NCBI GenBank assembly: GCA_024641255.1
Contig: JAHEDL010000241.1
Location: 1-13,867, forward strand
Direction: 5' to 3'
Origin: Pseudorhodobacter sp.
GTDB lineage: Bacteria; Pseudomonadota; Alphaproteobacteria; Rhodobacterales; Rhodobacteraceae
DNA: 13,867 bases
In this document: piece by piece, positions 1 to 6,873 of the stretch
Layout of the letters: each line of letters starts with the position of its first letter
Position numbering within the stretch: the first letter of the stretch is position 1
Made by a program: the position numbers and the translations under genes
Notes under the pieces: model-generated
The model's input: only the letters and a program-made list of their open reading frames with translations
What the model was told of the DNA's origin: nothing
Database searches by the model: none

Positions 1-410
1 GCAAAAGACGGAATTTGCGCAAACACCATCAACGCACCGTTCAGCGCCCCGATCAGCGTCACCACTGCCACGCACAAGACTGGCGAGGCGATGCCCAGCG
101 GCCCCAGCGTCAACGCCGACAAAATCGTGCAAAACAGCGCCATCGCCGCGTTCGACAGATCAATCGACCCGATTTGCAGCACCACACATTGCCCCAGCGC
201 CACCAACAAAATCGGTGTCGCCTGTTGCGCAATGATCGACGGGCCACCGCCGCCCAAAAACTCTGGCACCGCAATCGCCACCAGCGCCAGCAGCGCAGCG
301 AAAACCGCCATCGGCGCCAACACCTGACGCAGTTGATCAAGCCGCCAGCCAAAACGCGCCGCCTGCCGGATCGACGCAATGGTCAGCGGGGGTTCCAATG
401 CCTCACGCAT
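1..410 (-). CDS. CUT2-type sugar ABC transporter permease, N-terminal part (cut by window edge)
   Basis: This is the inner-membrane permease of a ribose-type (CUT2) importer, of which the first 136 complete codons are present; the rest lies beyond base 1. Hydrophobic segments at about residues 31-48, 66-80, 87-102 and 109-127 are separated by short loops. The family signature is visible as GSIDLS near residues 81-86, followed by the GALNGALMV segment and an IPSF motif at the cut end. The start is the ATG at 410, preceded by a strong GGAGG ribosome site 6-7 bases upstream. It begins 33 bases after the stop of the ATPase gene, so it is the last gene seen of a binding protein-permease-ATPase-permease operon. 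With the permease at 2009-3025 it probably forms a heterodimeric channel. The substrate is unknown. Confidence 0.88.
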   Translation of the reverse strand, partial: MREALEPPLTIASIRQAARFGWRLDQLRQVLAPMAVFAALLALVAIAVPEFLGGGGPSIIAQQATPILLVALGQCVVLQIGSIDLSNAAMALFCTILSALTLGPLGIASPVLCVAVVTLIGALNGALMVFAQIPSF

Positions 411-443
411 GGCAATTCCTCCGGGTTTGGGTGGGGTTTGCGG

Positions 444-2012
444 TCATACCATCTTCTCCAGAAGGTCCCGCGTCGTCGGGGTGTCATAGCTTAGGTCAAA
501 ACGCGCGCTGACCGCGCCGTCGCGCATCACCAAAATATCGTGACCCAGCTCCAGCGCCTCCTCCAGCGTGTCGGCCAACAAGATCACCGCAGCCCCCATC
601 GCGCAGGCATCGCGGATACGTTGGTTAACCGTGGCGCTGGCCCCCGGATCAAGACCGCGCAGCGGGTGGTCCAAAATCAACACTTTGGGCCGCCCCAATA
701 GCCACTTGGCCAAAGCCACCTTCTGTTGGTTTCCGCCGGAAAACCGCTCTAACTCTAGCCCCGGTTGCCGCGGCCGCACGTCCAACCGCTCGAACCAACC
801 TTCGGCAAGGCGACGCCGCCGCAGCGGCGACAAAAAGCCAAACCGACGGCCCGCGCCGGGATGCGCCAAGGTCAGGTTGCGCGCCGCCGTCAGCCCGCCC
901 ACAACACCCTCGACCCCGCGTTCGGCAGGCAGATACGCCACCCCCGCCTTGATCGCCCGCCGCACAGACCACCGCCCGACCGGCTTGTCAGCAATTTCAA
1001 AACTGCCACGGTCAAAATCCTCGGCGCCAAACAGGGTGCGGCACAGCTCTTCGCGACCAGACCGGAACGCGCCCACAATCGCCGTCACCCGCCCGGCCCG
1101 CGCCGTCAGCGATACGTTGTTATAGGCCCCCTGCCGCGTCAGCCCGTTTACGGTCAGAACCGCTTTAGCCTTGGTATCCCCCGTCGCCGCCTTCGGCTTG
1201 GCCTGCATGTCTTGCCCGATCATTAACCGGAACAGATCGCTTTCATTGGCCCCTGCGGTCGGCTGATCGGCAACAATCTCGCCGTGCCGCATCACCACAA
1301 AGCGGTCACAGATCCGCAGCACCTCTTCCAATCGGTGCGACACGAAAATCACCGACCCAAGATGCCGCAGCTTGGCGATCTCTTGCTCCAAAACCTCGGC
1401 CTCGGCCTTTTCCAGCACCGAGGTTGGTTCATCCAGAATAACCAGCGGTGCGCCGCCATTGCGTTCGGCGGTGCGCCGCGCCACATGAATGGTGCGCGCA
1501 ATTTCAACCATCTGGCGCTGCGCAAAGGTCAGGTCGCCCACAATGCTTTGCGGATCAATCGTCGACCCGATCCGGCTAAGCACCTCTTGCGCCTCGGCAT
1601 TGATCGCGCCCCAGCGATACACCCCGCCGCGCGTCGCCGCCGCGCCATCGGCGCTGGCCCCCATCACGATGTTTTCGGCAACCGAAAGGTTGGTGAACAA
1701 CGACTGTTCCTGATGCACGATGCCAAGGCCATAGCCCTGCGCGTCCAGCGGGCTGCGAAACCGCGCGCCGCGCCCGTTCACTTCAATCGTGCCGGTGTCG
1801 GGTTGGTGCACGCCGGTCAGAATTTTCAACAGCGTCGATTTCCCCGCACCGTTTTCCCCGATCAGCCCCACAACCTCGTGCCGCCCGATTTCCAGCGTCA
1901 GGTTGCGCACCGCCGCCAGCGCGCCAAAGCTTTTGTTGATGCCATTCAGTTTCAGAATGGCTTGGCCAGCGCCCACAACCGCCTGCGCCGAAGACAAAGT
2001 CGCGTTGATCAT
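444..2012 (-). CDS. CUT2-type sugar ABC transporter ATP-binding protein (two fused nucleotide-binding domains)
   Basis: A 522-residue RbsA/MglA-type ATPase with two tandem nucleotide-binding domains, which powers the neighbouring permeases from the cytoplasm. Domain 1 has Walker A GENGAGKST (52-60), Q101, a signature-like LTFAQRQMVEIA (161-172), Walker B VILDEP (191-196) and switch His226. Domain 2 has the degenerate P-loop usual in this family (GAFRSGREEL, 314-323) and a canonical FSGGNQQ signature (424-430), but its Walker B reads LILDHP (445-450), so the usual catalytic Glu is His449. Its switch region (LLADTLEEA, 478-486) lacks the histidine, as family members often do. The chosen start, ATG at 2012, overlaps the upstream permease stop as ATGA. 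The open frame extends 100 codons further upstream, but that part lies antisense-free inside the permease gene and has no family resemblance. Length fits the family (about 500 residues). Confidence 0.93.
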   Translation of the reverse strand: MINATLSSAQAVVGAGQAILKLNGINKSFGALAAVRNLTLEIGRHEVVGLIGENGAGKSTLLKILTGVHQPDTGTIEVNGRGARFRSPLDAQGYGLGIVHQEQSLFTNLSVAENIVMGASADGAAATRGGVYRWGAINAEAQEVLSRIGSTIDPQSIVGDLTFAQRQMVEIARTIHVARRTAERNGGAPLVILDEPTSVLEKAEAEVLEQEIAKLRHLGSVIFVSHRLEEVLRICDRFVVMRHGEIVADQPTAGANESDLFRLMIGQDMQAKPKAATGDTKAKAVLTVNGLTRQGAYNNVSLTARAGRVTAIVGAFRSGREELCRTLFGAEDFDRGSFEIADKPVGRWSVRRAIKAGVAYLPAERGVEGVVGGLTAARNLTLAHPGAGRRFGFLSPLRRRRLAEGWFERLDVRPRQPGLELERFSGGNQQKVALAKWLLGRPKVLILDHPLRGLDPGASATVNQRIRDACAMGAAVILLADTLEEALELGHDILVMRDGAVSARFDLSYDTPTTRDLLEKMV

Positions 2013-3025
2013 TTGAACACCTTCAGACGATTGCGGTGCGGCCACCCTGCCACGATGACAGCGGCCACCAAAACCAGACCAGAGACGCCAGATTGGATCG
2101 ACGGGTCGACGCCCGACAAGATCAGCCCATTGTAAAGCGTCGACAATATCAGCACCCCAACCAGCGTGCGCAGCACCCCGCCCTTGCCACCGCTTAACGG
2201 CGTGCCGCCAATCACAATCGCCGCCAGCGTCAGAAACAGCATGCCAATGCCCACATTCGCAGCTCCCGCGCCCAAGGCCAGACTGCCCATCACGCCCGCC
2301 AAGGCACTGCACACCCCGGCCAGCGCAAACAGCGCCACCACATAGCGCCCCACCGCGATTCCGGTCAGCCGCGCCACGCCTTCATTGTTGCCAATGGCAT
2401 AAGCAAAGCGCCCCAGCCGGGTATAGCGTTCAATCGCCCATCCGGCCGCAACCACCAGCAGCGCCACCAAAAAGCTGTTCGGCACGCCCAAAGGTGTCTG
2501 CGTTGGCCAAGCCACCGCCGCTTCGTTCGACAGGAACGGAATCATCTCATAGCCAAACAGCATCGCCGCGACGCCAAGGCCAATGTACCACATCCCAAGG
2601 CTGACGATGAACGACGGCACCTTGGCGACCACATGAATGGCTCCGGTCAAAGCCCCCAACGCAGCCCCCAACGCCAAGGCAATCGGCAGCGCCAGCCACC
2701 CCAGATCCATCGTTTCGCGGCTGTTGGCCGACAACAGCACAAACGTCATGCCCGCCGCCCCCATCACCCCTTCAATCGAAAGGTCGATCCGCCCGGTCAG
2801 CACCACGAAACTGGCCCCCACCCCCAAAATCGCCGGAATGGCAGCGTTGTTCAGGATGGTGTTGAAATTGCTTACCGTCGGAAAGTTCGATGGGTTGATC
2901 ACCGAAAAAATCAAAACGATTCCGCACAGGATCGCAAGCTCGGCCAACCGCCCCTGCCATTTGGCAAAACGGGCCGCAGCTTTGATCGGGCGGGAGGGCG
3001 GGCGCAGGTCTGGGGCTGATGTCAT
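2009..3025 (-). CDS. CUT2-type sugar ABC transporter permease (RbsC-like)
   Basis: A 338-residue inner-membrane permease of the RbsC/AraH family with about ten hydrophobic segments, for example near residues 27-43, 62-77, 83-99, 110-130, 133-152, 175-190, 217-240, 249-262, 276-294 and 304-318. The signature GRIDLS is at 78-83, the VPSFIVSLG motif is near 136-144, and the cytoplasmic coupling loop (YAIGNNEGVARLTGI, about 199-213) contacts the ATPase. The ATG at 3025 is preferred; a TTG at 3061 would add 12 residues but sits inside a perfect hairpin, and no other in-frame ATG exists between. The ribosome site is weak (GGATCCGTAAG before ATG). The stop overlaps the ATPase start by four bases, implying translational coupling. 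It lies 85 bases after the binding-protein gene. The substrate is not determined. Confidence 0.92.
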   Translation of the reverse strand: MTSAPDLRPPSRPIKAAARFAKWQGRLAELAILCGIVLIFSVINPSNFPTVSNFNTILNNAAIPAILGVGASFVVLTGRIDLSIEGVMGAAGMTFVLLSANSRETMDLGWLALPIALALGAALGALTGAIHVVAKVPSFIVSLGMWYIGLGVAAMLFGYEMIPFLSNEAAVAWPTQTPLGVPNSFLVALLVVAAGWAIERYTRLGRFAYAIGNNEGVARLTGIAVGRYVVALFALAGVCSALAGVMGSLALGAGAANVGIGMLFLTLAAIVIGGTPLSGGKGGVLRTLVGVLILSTLYNGLILSGVDPSIQSGVSGLVLVAAVIVAGWPHRNRLKVFK

Positions 3026-3043
3026 CTTACGGATCCATTTTGA

Positions 3044-3073
3044 AACATTGCCGCCACCCAAGGCGGCAATGTT
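3044..3073 (-). repeat. Perfect 12-bp stem-loop between binding-protein and permease genes
   Basis: Arms AACATTGCCGCC (3044-3055) and GGCGGCAATGTT (3062-3073) are exactly complementary around a 6-base loop. It lies in the 85-base gap after the binding-protein stop. No run of T follows on the minus strand, so it is more likely an mRNA-stabilising or attenuating hairpin than a full terminator. Such intercistronic hairpins are known to raise binding-protein mRNA over the membrane-protein mRNA in importer operons; that role here is inference. Confidence 0.7.
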
Positions 3074-3110
3074 GTTTGCAGCATCCGCGCCAAATCAGGC
3101 GCGGCAGGAT

Positions 3111-4238
3111 TTAGCTTTTCGGGGCTTCCACAGCGCCGCCCACCAGATCCATGAACGGATCGGCAATCAGCTTATCCAGCCACGCCGGGTCAATGCCGCC
3201 ATTGGCTTGGAAGTTAGCCGCATTTTCCGGCGTCACACAGTCAATGCCATACTGGCCGTGCCGCTGATCTGCCGACATTGCCGAAATGTTAATCTCGCCA
3301 ATCGCGGCCTTGTAAGCAATCAGCAGACCGGTCGCCGCCGCCTTATAACCACGGTGAAACGAAGACGCCGCCACCACATCGCCGTCGGGCTGGTTCACCA
3401 TCAGGTCGATAACCGGCGGATAGGCCCCCTCGCCCGAGAATTTCACGTCACCGATCATGTCGGCCTTTTTCACGGCCTCATAAGCGCCCAGCAGCATGCC
3501 GTCATCTGCGGTCCAAACGCCGTCAATCTGGTCGCCATACTTGGCAATCAACTGCTGCGTGGTTTTCAGCGCGATCGCCTGATCCCAGTTTGCCGGTTGG
3601 GTATCCAGCAGTTTGACATCCGGGTAATTCTTCATCACGTTCAACAGGCCCGCGTAACGCTCCTGGCTGACCGTGCTGTCCAGAACGCCCGGCAGCGCAA
3701 TGATGCCGCCCTTGCCGCCCATCGCTTCAATCAGACCCTTGGCGCCGCATTCGCCAGCGGTGACGCCGTTATAGGTGCCGAACGCCACAAAGTTGTCGCC
3801 CACGTCTTTGGGTTCATAGTTCGGCGGCATGTTCCACCAAACCACCATATAGCCGCCGTTCTGCTTCACGGTGTTGGCAATCGCCGGCACATCCGAAGCC
3901 GCCAGCGGGTTCGTCACCAGAACAATCTTTTTGCCCTTGGCGGCCAACGCCTGAATGCCCGCCAATTCGGTCTGCGAGCTGCCGTTGGACTGGACGATCT
4001 CTACCGGCAGGCCCAGCTTTTCGCCCAAGGCCTTCGACCCTTCGATCCACGACGCCATATAGGGGTTGGTCGCGTTGATCACCGTGGTGACCAGAATCAG
4101 GTCCGATTTGTCATAGGTCTGCTGGCTTACAGCTTCCGCGCTGGCCATGCCCGACAGGGCGAAAAACCCGGTGGCTGCCAAAGCAGCGGCAGTGCCGAAA
4201 AGCCCGCGCTTGGTGGTCAATTTAAGTTTGGTTTGCAT
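3111..4238 (-). CDS. Periplasmic sugar-binding protein of CUT2 ABC importer (Peripla_BP_4 / RbsB-like)
   Basis: A 375-residue periplasmic binding protein. The N-terminus is a Sec signal peptide: basic MQTKLKLTTKRG, then a hydrophobic stretch, with probable cleavage after GMASA near residue 34. The mature protein shows the two-lobe type-1 binding fold of RbsB-like proteins, with early NPYMASWIEG, a middle LVTNPLAAS and a WTADDGMLLG hinge-side motif. The ATG at 4238 is chosen because GGGAGGAG lies 6-7 bases upstream and because it starts the signal peptide; the frame stays open to 4310 but that part covers the operator region. It is the first gene of the importer operon and is separated from the permease by a hairpin. 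The presence of a Trp-rich patch (VVWWNMPP) suggests aromatic stacking on a sugar ring, but the sugar or polyol cannot be named. Confidence 0.92.
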   Translation of the reverse strand: MQTKLKLTTKRGLFGTAAALAATGFFALSGMASAEAVSQQTYDKSDLILVTTVINATNPYMASWIEGSKALGEKLGLPVEIVQSNGSSQTELAGIQALAAKGKKIVLVTNPLAASDVPAIANTVKQNGGYMVVWWNMPPNYEPKDVGDNFVAFGTYNGVTAGECGAKGLIEAMGGKGGIIALPGVLDSTVSQERYAGLLNVMKNYPDVKLLDTQPANWDQAIALKTTQQLIAKYGDQIDGVWTADDGMLLGAYEAVKKADMIGDVKFSGEGAYPPVIDLMVNQPDGDVVAASSFHRGYKAAATGLLIAYKAAIGEINISAMSADQRHGQYGIDCVTPENAANFQANGGIDPAWLDKLIADPFMDLVGGAVEAPKS

Positions 4239-4262
4239 TGTGTCTCCTCCCAGATCCGACGA

Positions 4263-4342
4263 CATAGTGTGCACATATGTCTCTTCGTGTGCAAAGTTGT
4301 GCACGAACATATGTTATCGTGTCAACTCATTTGTGCGCAACT
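4263..4342 (-). promoter_or_regulatory. Promoter and multi-copy operator region of the CUT2 importer operon
   Basis: About 80 bases upstream of the binding-protein gene are packed with related short repeats. TGTGCAC occurs at 4268-4274 and 4298-4304, TGTGCAA at 4288-4294 and TGTGCGC at 4332-4338, so the first three starts are 20 and 10 bases apart, in helical phase. The palindrome ACATATGT occurs at 4273-4280 and 4307-4314. TTCGTG (4285-4290) and CACGAA (4302-4307) form an inverted repeat around a 12-base centre. On the minus strand a consensus -35 hexamer TTGACA lies at 4325-4320, but the matching -10 is poor; TTGCGC (4340-4335) with TAACAT (4316-4311) is an alternative. The pattern fits a repressor-controlled promoter whose regulator is not encoded in this window. 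Confidence 0.55.
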
Positions 4343-4554
4343 TGCGGTGATCTTGTGGCGGGCAAAATTCAATGCCGCTTACCTCAGATGGACAGCGCCA
4401 CCACCGCGCCCAACCGACAAACGTTTGAAAGGCGACTCGCCCTATGTGCCGGGCGGGTGCCTCTGGCACGGGCAATCCCGCGCCAAAATCGGTGAAATCT
4501 GGCTCTGCCTGCGTCAAAACTATGTCTAACGCACACAAAGGCCGCAGTATTCTT

Positions 4555-4573
4555 ATGGTCAAAATTTGACCAT
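4555..4573. repeat. 19-bp perfect palindrome, candidate operator or recombinase accessory site
   Basis: ATGGTCAAA (4555-4563), a single central A, and TTTGACCAT (4565-4573) form an exact inverted repeat about 125 bases upstream of the recombinase ATG. This shape is typical of a dimeric repressor operator. It could also be an accessory site for the recombinase or a host factor. It has no T-run and is not a terminator. Confidence 0.55.
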
Positions 4574-4611
4574 TTTGGGCACAACCTTGCTGTTTCGAAA
4601 TTCAAACTATT

Positions 4612-4640
4612 AATCACGATAATATCCATTTATCATGACT
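4612..4640. other. Candidate dif-like crossover site for the adjacent tyrosine recombinase
   Basis: TCACGATAA (4614-4622) and TTATCATGA (4630-4638) are inverted repeats with eight of nine positions matching, around a 7-base spacer TATCCAT. The layout ...ATAA-spacer-TTAT... is that of Xer/dif and related tyrosine-recombinase core sites, where 9-11 bp arms flank a 6-8 bp spacer. It lies about 59 bases upstream of a tyrosine recombinase ATG, where plasmid resolution sites are often found. The role is inferred; an operator is the main alternative. Confidence 0.42.
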
Positions 4641-4696
4641 CTTGATCTGACCGCTATTTCGTGACCAACCTTGCGCAGAAATAGGCCCGGAAACCG

Positions 4697-5743
4697 ATGA
4701 AAACCGCCTTGCCCGTCCCTACATCCAGCAGCATCACCGCCGAAGACGAAGCGGCGTTGATCGACCTTTATAAACGCGGCACGCCCAGCAACACGCTGCG
4801 CGCTTGGGAAAGCGACCTTGCCTATATCGCCGCATGGAAGGCCGCGGTCTTTGGCAAAGCCTTGCTTTGGCCGGAAGAAGATCGCGTCGCGCTGCGCTTC
4901 GTTCTGGATCACAGCATCGACCTGACAAACGCCCCCGGCTCGGCGCAAGACGCCGCGGTTGAACTGATCACCCGCGGCCTGCGCCGCAGCCTAAGCTGCC
5001 CGGCACCCTCGACGCTTGACCGCCGCATCAGCTCTTGGCGGGCGTTTCACCGCATGAAGAACCTTGCCTCGCCCTTCGATGCCCCGCTGTTAAAGCAGGC
5101 CTGCGCCAAGGCCCGCAAAGCGGCGGCGCGGCTTCCGGCACCAAAATCACCGCGCCCCGTCACACGGGCTATTTTGGAACAGTTGCTTGCCACCTGCGAC
5201 GACAGTTTGCGCGGCCAGCGCGACCGCGCGATCTTAATGCTTGGCTTCGGGTCCGGCGGCCGTCGCCGCAGCGAAATCACAGCCCTTTACCGCGAAGATA
5301 TCGACACTGCCGACTACCGCAGCAAAGATCTGATCTGGCTGCGCCTGCAGGAAACCAAGACCACCAGCAAGGGCAACGCGCCACGCGTGCCGCTGAAAGG
5401 CCGCGCTGCGCGGGCGGTTCTGCGCTGGATCGACGCCGCGCAAATCACCGCAGGGCCACTGTTTCGCCCCATCAGCCAATCAGACCGCGCGCTGCCGCGC
5501 AAGCTGGCCCCTGATGCGATCCGGGTGATCTTGCGGCACCGCCTGCGCGCTGCGGGCTTGCCAGAAGATTACGTCACCCCGCACGGTCTGCGCGCGGGCT
5601 TCCTGACCCAAGCCGCGCTGGATGGCGCCCCCTTGGCCGCCGCAATGAAGCTGTCGCTGCACCGCTCGGCCCTGCAAGCGCAGCGCTATTACGCCGATGT
5701 CGAAATCACCGAAAATCCGGCGACTGACTTGCTTGGCGAATGA
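4697..5743 (+). CDS. Tyrosine site-specific recombinase (phage-integrase family), probable plasmid multimer resolvase
   Basis: A 348-residue tyrosine recombinase that cuts and rejoins DNA through a covalent tyrosine link. The N-terminal part (about 15-125) matches a SAM-like core-binding domain, with a segment like TPSNTLRAWESDLAYIAAW near 29-47. The catalytic domain covers about 150-340 with all expected residues: Arg190 in GGRRRSEI, Lys221 in ETKTTSKG, His296 and Arg299 in PHGLRAGF, His322 in LSLHRSALQ, and the nucleophile Tyr331 or Tyr332 in RYYADV. The ATG at 4697 has only a weak ribosome site (GGAAA). It converges on parB with a shared terminator and lies in the replicon backbone, so a role in resolving replicon dimers is likely. 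Transposition or cassette integration is possible but no mobile-element ends were found around it. Confidence 0.88.
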   Translation: MKTALPVPTSSSITAEDEAALIDLYKRGTPSNTLRAWESDLAYIAAWKAAVFGKALLWPEEDRVALRFVLDHSIDLTNAPGSAQDAAVELITRGLRRSLSCPAPSTLDRRISSWRAFHRMKNLASPFDAPLLKQACAKARKAAARLPAPKSPRPVTRAILEQLLATCDDSLRGQRDRAILMLGFGSGGRRRSEITALYREDIDTADYRSKDLIWLRLQETKTTSKGNAPRVPLKGRAARAVLRWIDAAQITAGPLFRPISQSDRALPRKLAPDAIRVILRHRLRAAGLPEDYVTPHGLRAGFLTQAALDGAPLAAAMKLSLHRSALQAQRYYADVEITENPATDLLGE

Positions 5744-5774
5744 AAAAGGGCGCAGCCAAGCTACGCCCTTTTTC
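5742..5774. terminator. Bidirectional rho-independent terminator between recombinase gene and parB
   Basis: GAAAAAGGGCG (5742-5752) and CGCCCTTTTTC (5764-5774) are exact inverted repeats, and the inner bases add AGC/GCT pairing around a 3-base loop. The stem is flanked by A5 on the left and T5 on the right, so it works in both directions. It overlaps the recombinase stop codon and lies 20 bases after the parB stop, fitting two convergent genes. Confidence 0.88.
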
Positions 5775-5793
5775 GCATCTCTCGCAGCCGCTC

Positions 5794-6873
5794 TTATCCC
5801 AGCGCTTTGAAAAACGCCTCGACCGCCGCTTCCAGCCGCGCCCGATCTACCGTCGAAAAATCCCGATCCAGCCGCAGTTCCACCTTGCCCTGCGCCGCCG
5901 TGCAGCGCACTTCCCCCACCGTCAGCGGCAACCGCAACGAAGTTTTCCCCCGCAACGCTGGTCTTCCCCGCCCGGTTTTTCCCTGCGGGGAAATCACCGG
6001 TGCCGCTTCGGCAAACCGGCGCAACACCGCCAACTCTTCGGCAACACTGCGGTTCGGCACCGCCCGCAACGCCGCAACCACCGCGTCAATCAACGCCGGA
6101 TCATTTTCCAACCGATGCGCAAGGTCCAACCCCAAAGCGCGCGAGATCGCCTCGGGGTGCAGCAGCGCCTTGTCCAGCATCCGCAGCAAACTGGCAAAAC
6201 GGCGAATATAGCTGCGCTTTTGCGGTGCCGCCGTAGCGAACAGCAGGTTCACCGCCGCATCCAGATCGGCGCAATCAATCGCCGGATCGGTGGCATAGGC
6301 CTGCGCCAACCGCGCCATTTCCGCCCAGGAAATATCCTTGCGGACCATATTCTCGTCGACCATGCGGCGATAAAGCCCATCCAGCGTTTCGCCCTTTGCC
6401 AGCAGCCCCGCCGGGATCGTGGCGTAAACCGCATCACCGGTTTCCTCCAGCAGCGCGCGATAGGCCGACAACCGCCGCCAGCCCTGCACCAGCTCATAGC
6501 GTCCCTCGCCCACCTGCTCGACCTGAATCGGGTTCGACAAGCCAATCGCCTTGATCGACGCCTTCAGCTCCTCCAGCTCTGGATCCAGCCGCGCCGACCG
6601 GTCGCGCACCAGCTTCGCCGAATGAATCGCTTCCAGCGCAATCAGGTCCGTCACCAGCCCCAGCTTTTTCAGCCGCACAAACTCATGGGCCAGCGCATCG
6701 TTTTCCGCGCGAATGGCGTTTTCCTGTTCCGCACGCTGACGCAGCGAATCGGCGTTTTCGCCAATCGCCGTAGCCATCGGCCCGCGCCGCAACCCGCCCA
6801 AAGACTTGGTTTCAGGGGCAGGCACATCGTCGTCCGGCAGATCAATGTCGAACATCCGGCGTTTCTTGGTCAT
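5794..6873 (-). CDS. parB: Plasmid partition protein ParB (CTP-dependent DNA clamp)
   Basis: A 359-residue centromere-binding protein that works with ParA to segregate the replicon. After a basic N-terminus (MTKKRR) comes a likely coiled coil (about 42-70), then the ParB/Spo0J N-terminal domain at about 88-200. It shows the GLSNPIQV box (111-118), the VQGWRRLSAYRA box (129-140), which replaces the classical GERR motif, and the DENMVRKDIS motif (173-182), which in characterised ParBs contacts CTP and Mg. A helix-turn-helix region follows (about 183-260) and the C-terminus likely dimerises. The ATG at 6873 overlaps the parA stop as ATGA, with a GGAGGAGG ribosome site in the end of parA. One of the palindromes proposed as parS lies within the gene at 5978-5993. 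A shared terminator follows the gene. Confidence 0.93.
   Translation of the reverse strand: MTKKRRMFDIDLPDDDVPAPETKSLGGLRRGPMATAIGENADSLRQRAEQENAIRAENDALAHEFVRLKKLGLVTDLIALEAIHSAKLVRDRSARLDPELEELKASIKAIGLSNPIQVEQVGEGRYELVQGWRRLSAYRALLEETGDAVYATIPAGLLAKGETLDGLYRRMVDENMVRKDISWAEMARLAQAYATDPAIDCADLDAAVNLLFATAAPQKRSYIRRFASLLRMLDKALLHPEAISRALGLDLAHRLENDPALIDAVVAALRAVPNRSVAEELAVLRRFAEAAPVISPQGKTGRGRPALRGKTSLRLPLTVGEVRCTAAQGKVELRLDRDFSTVDRARLEAAVEAFFKALG
5978..5993. other. Candidate parS-type palindrome, copy 1 (inside parB)
   Basis: TTTCCCTGCGGGGAAA matches the perfect 16-bp palindrome TTTCCCCGCGGGGAAA at 7182-7197 in 15 of 16 positions. It lies in the 3' part of parB, where it encodes ISPQGK. Confidence 0.5.

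Larger units (their letters stand above)
4343..4696. other. Non-coding stretch between importer promoter and recombinase gene
   Basis: About 350 bases without a convincing gene. The left half (to about 4530) is GC-rich and carries only short open frames with no recognisable protein. The right half is markedly AT-richer and holds a 19-bp palindrome (4555-4573) and a dif-like inverted repeat (4614-4638). It should contain the promoter of the recombinase gene; GATAAT at 4618-4623 is a possible -10 but no good -35 is seen. It also marks the junction between importer cargo and replicon backbone. Confidence 0.5.

Noticed and set aside
1284..2135. A 283-codon plus-strand open frame opposite the CUT2 ATPase
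   Set aside because: Antisense shadow; the ATPase on the other strand has all expected motifs.
2637..4529. A 630-codon open frame on the plus strand opposite the permease and binding-protein genes
   Set aside because: It is antisense to two clearly recognisable genes, is rich in His, Arg and Gln as expected for the complement of GC-rich codons, and shows no family motif.
4314..4629. Two short minus-strand open frames in the gap upstream of the recombinase gene
   Set aside because: No recognisable protein, no good ribosome site, and they overlap operator and palindrome sequences.
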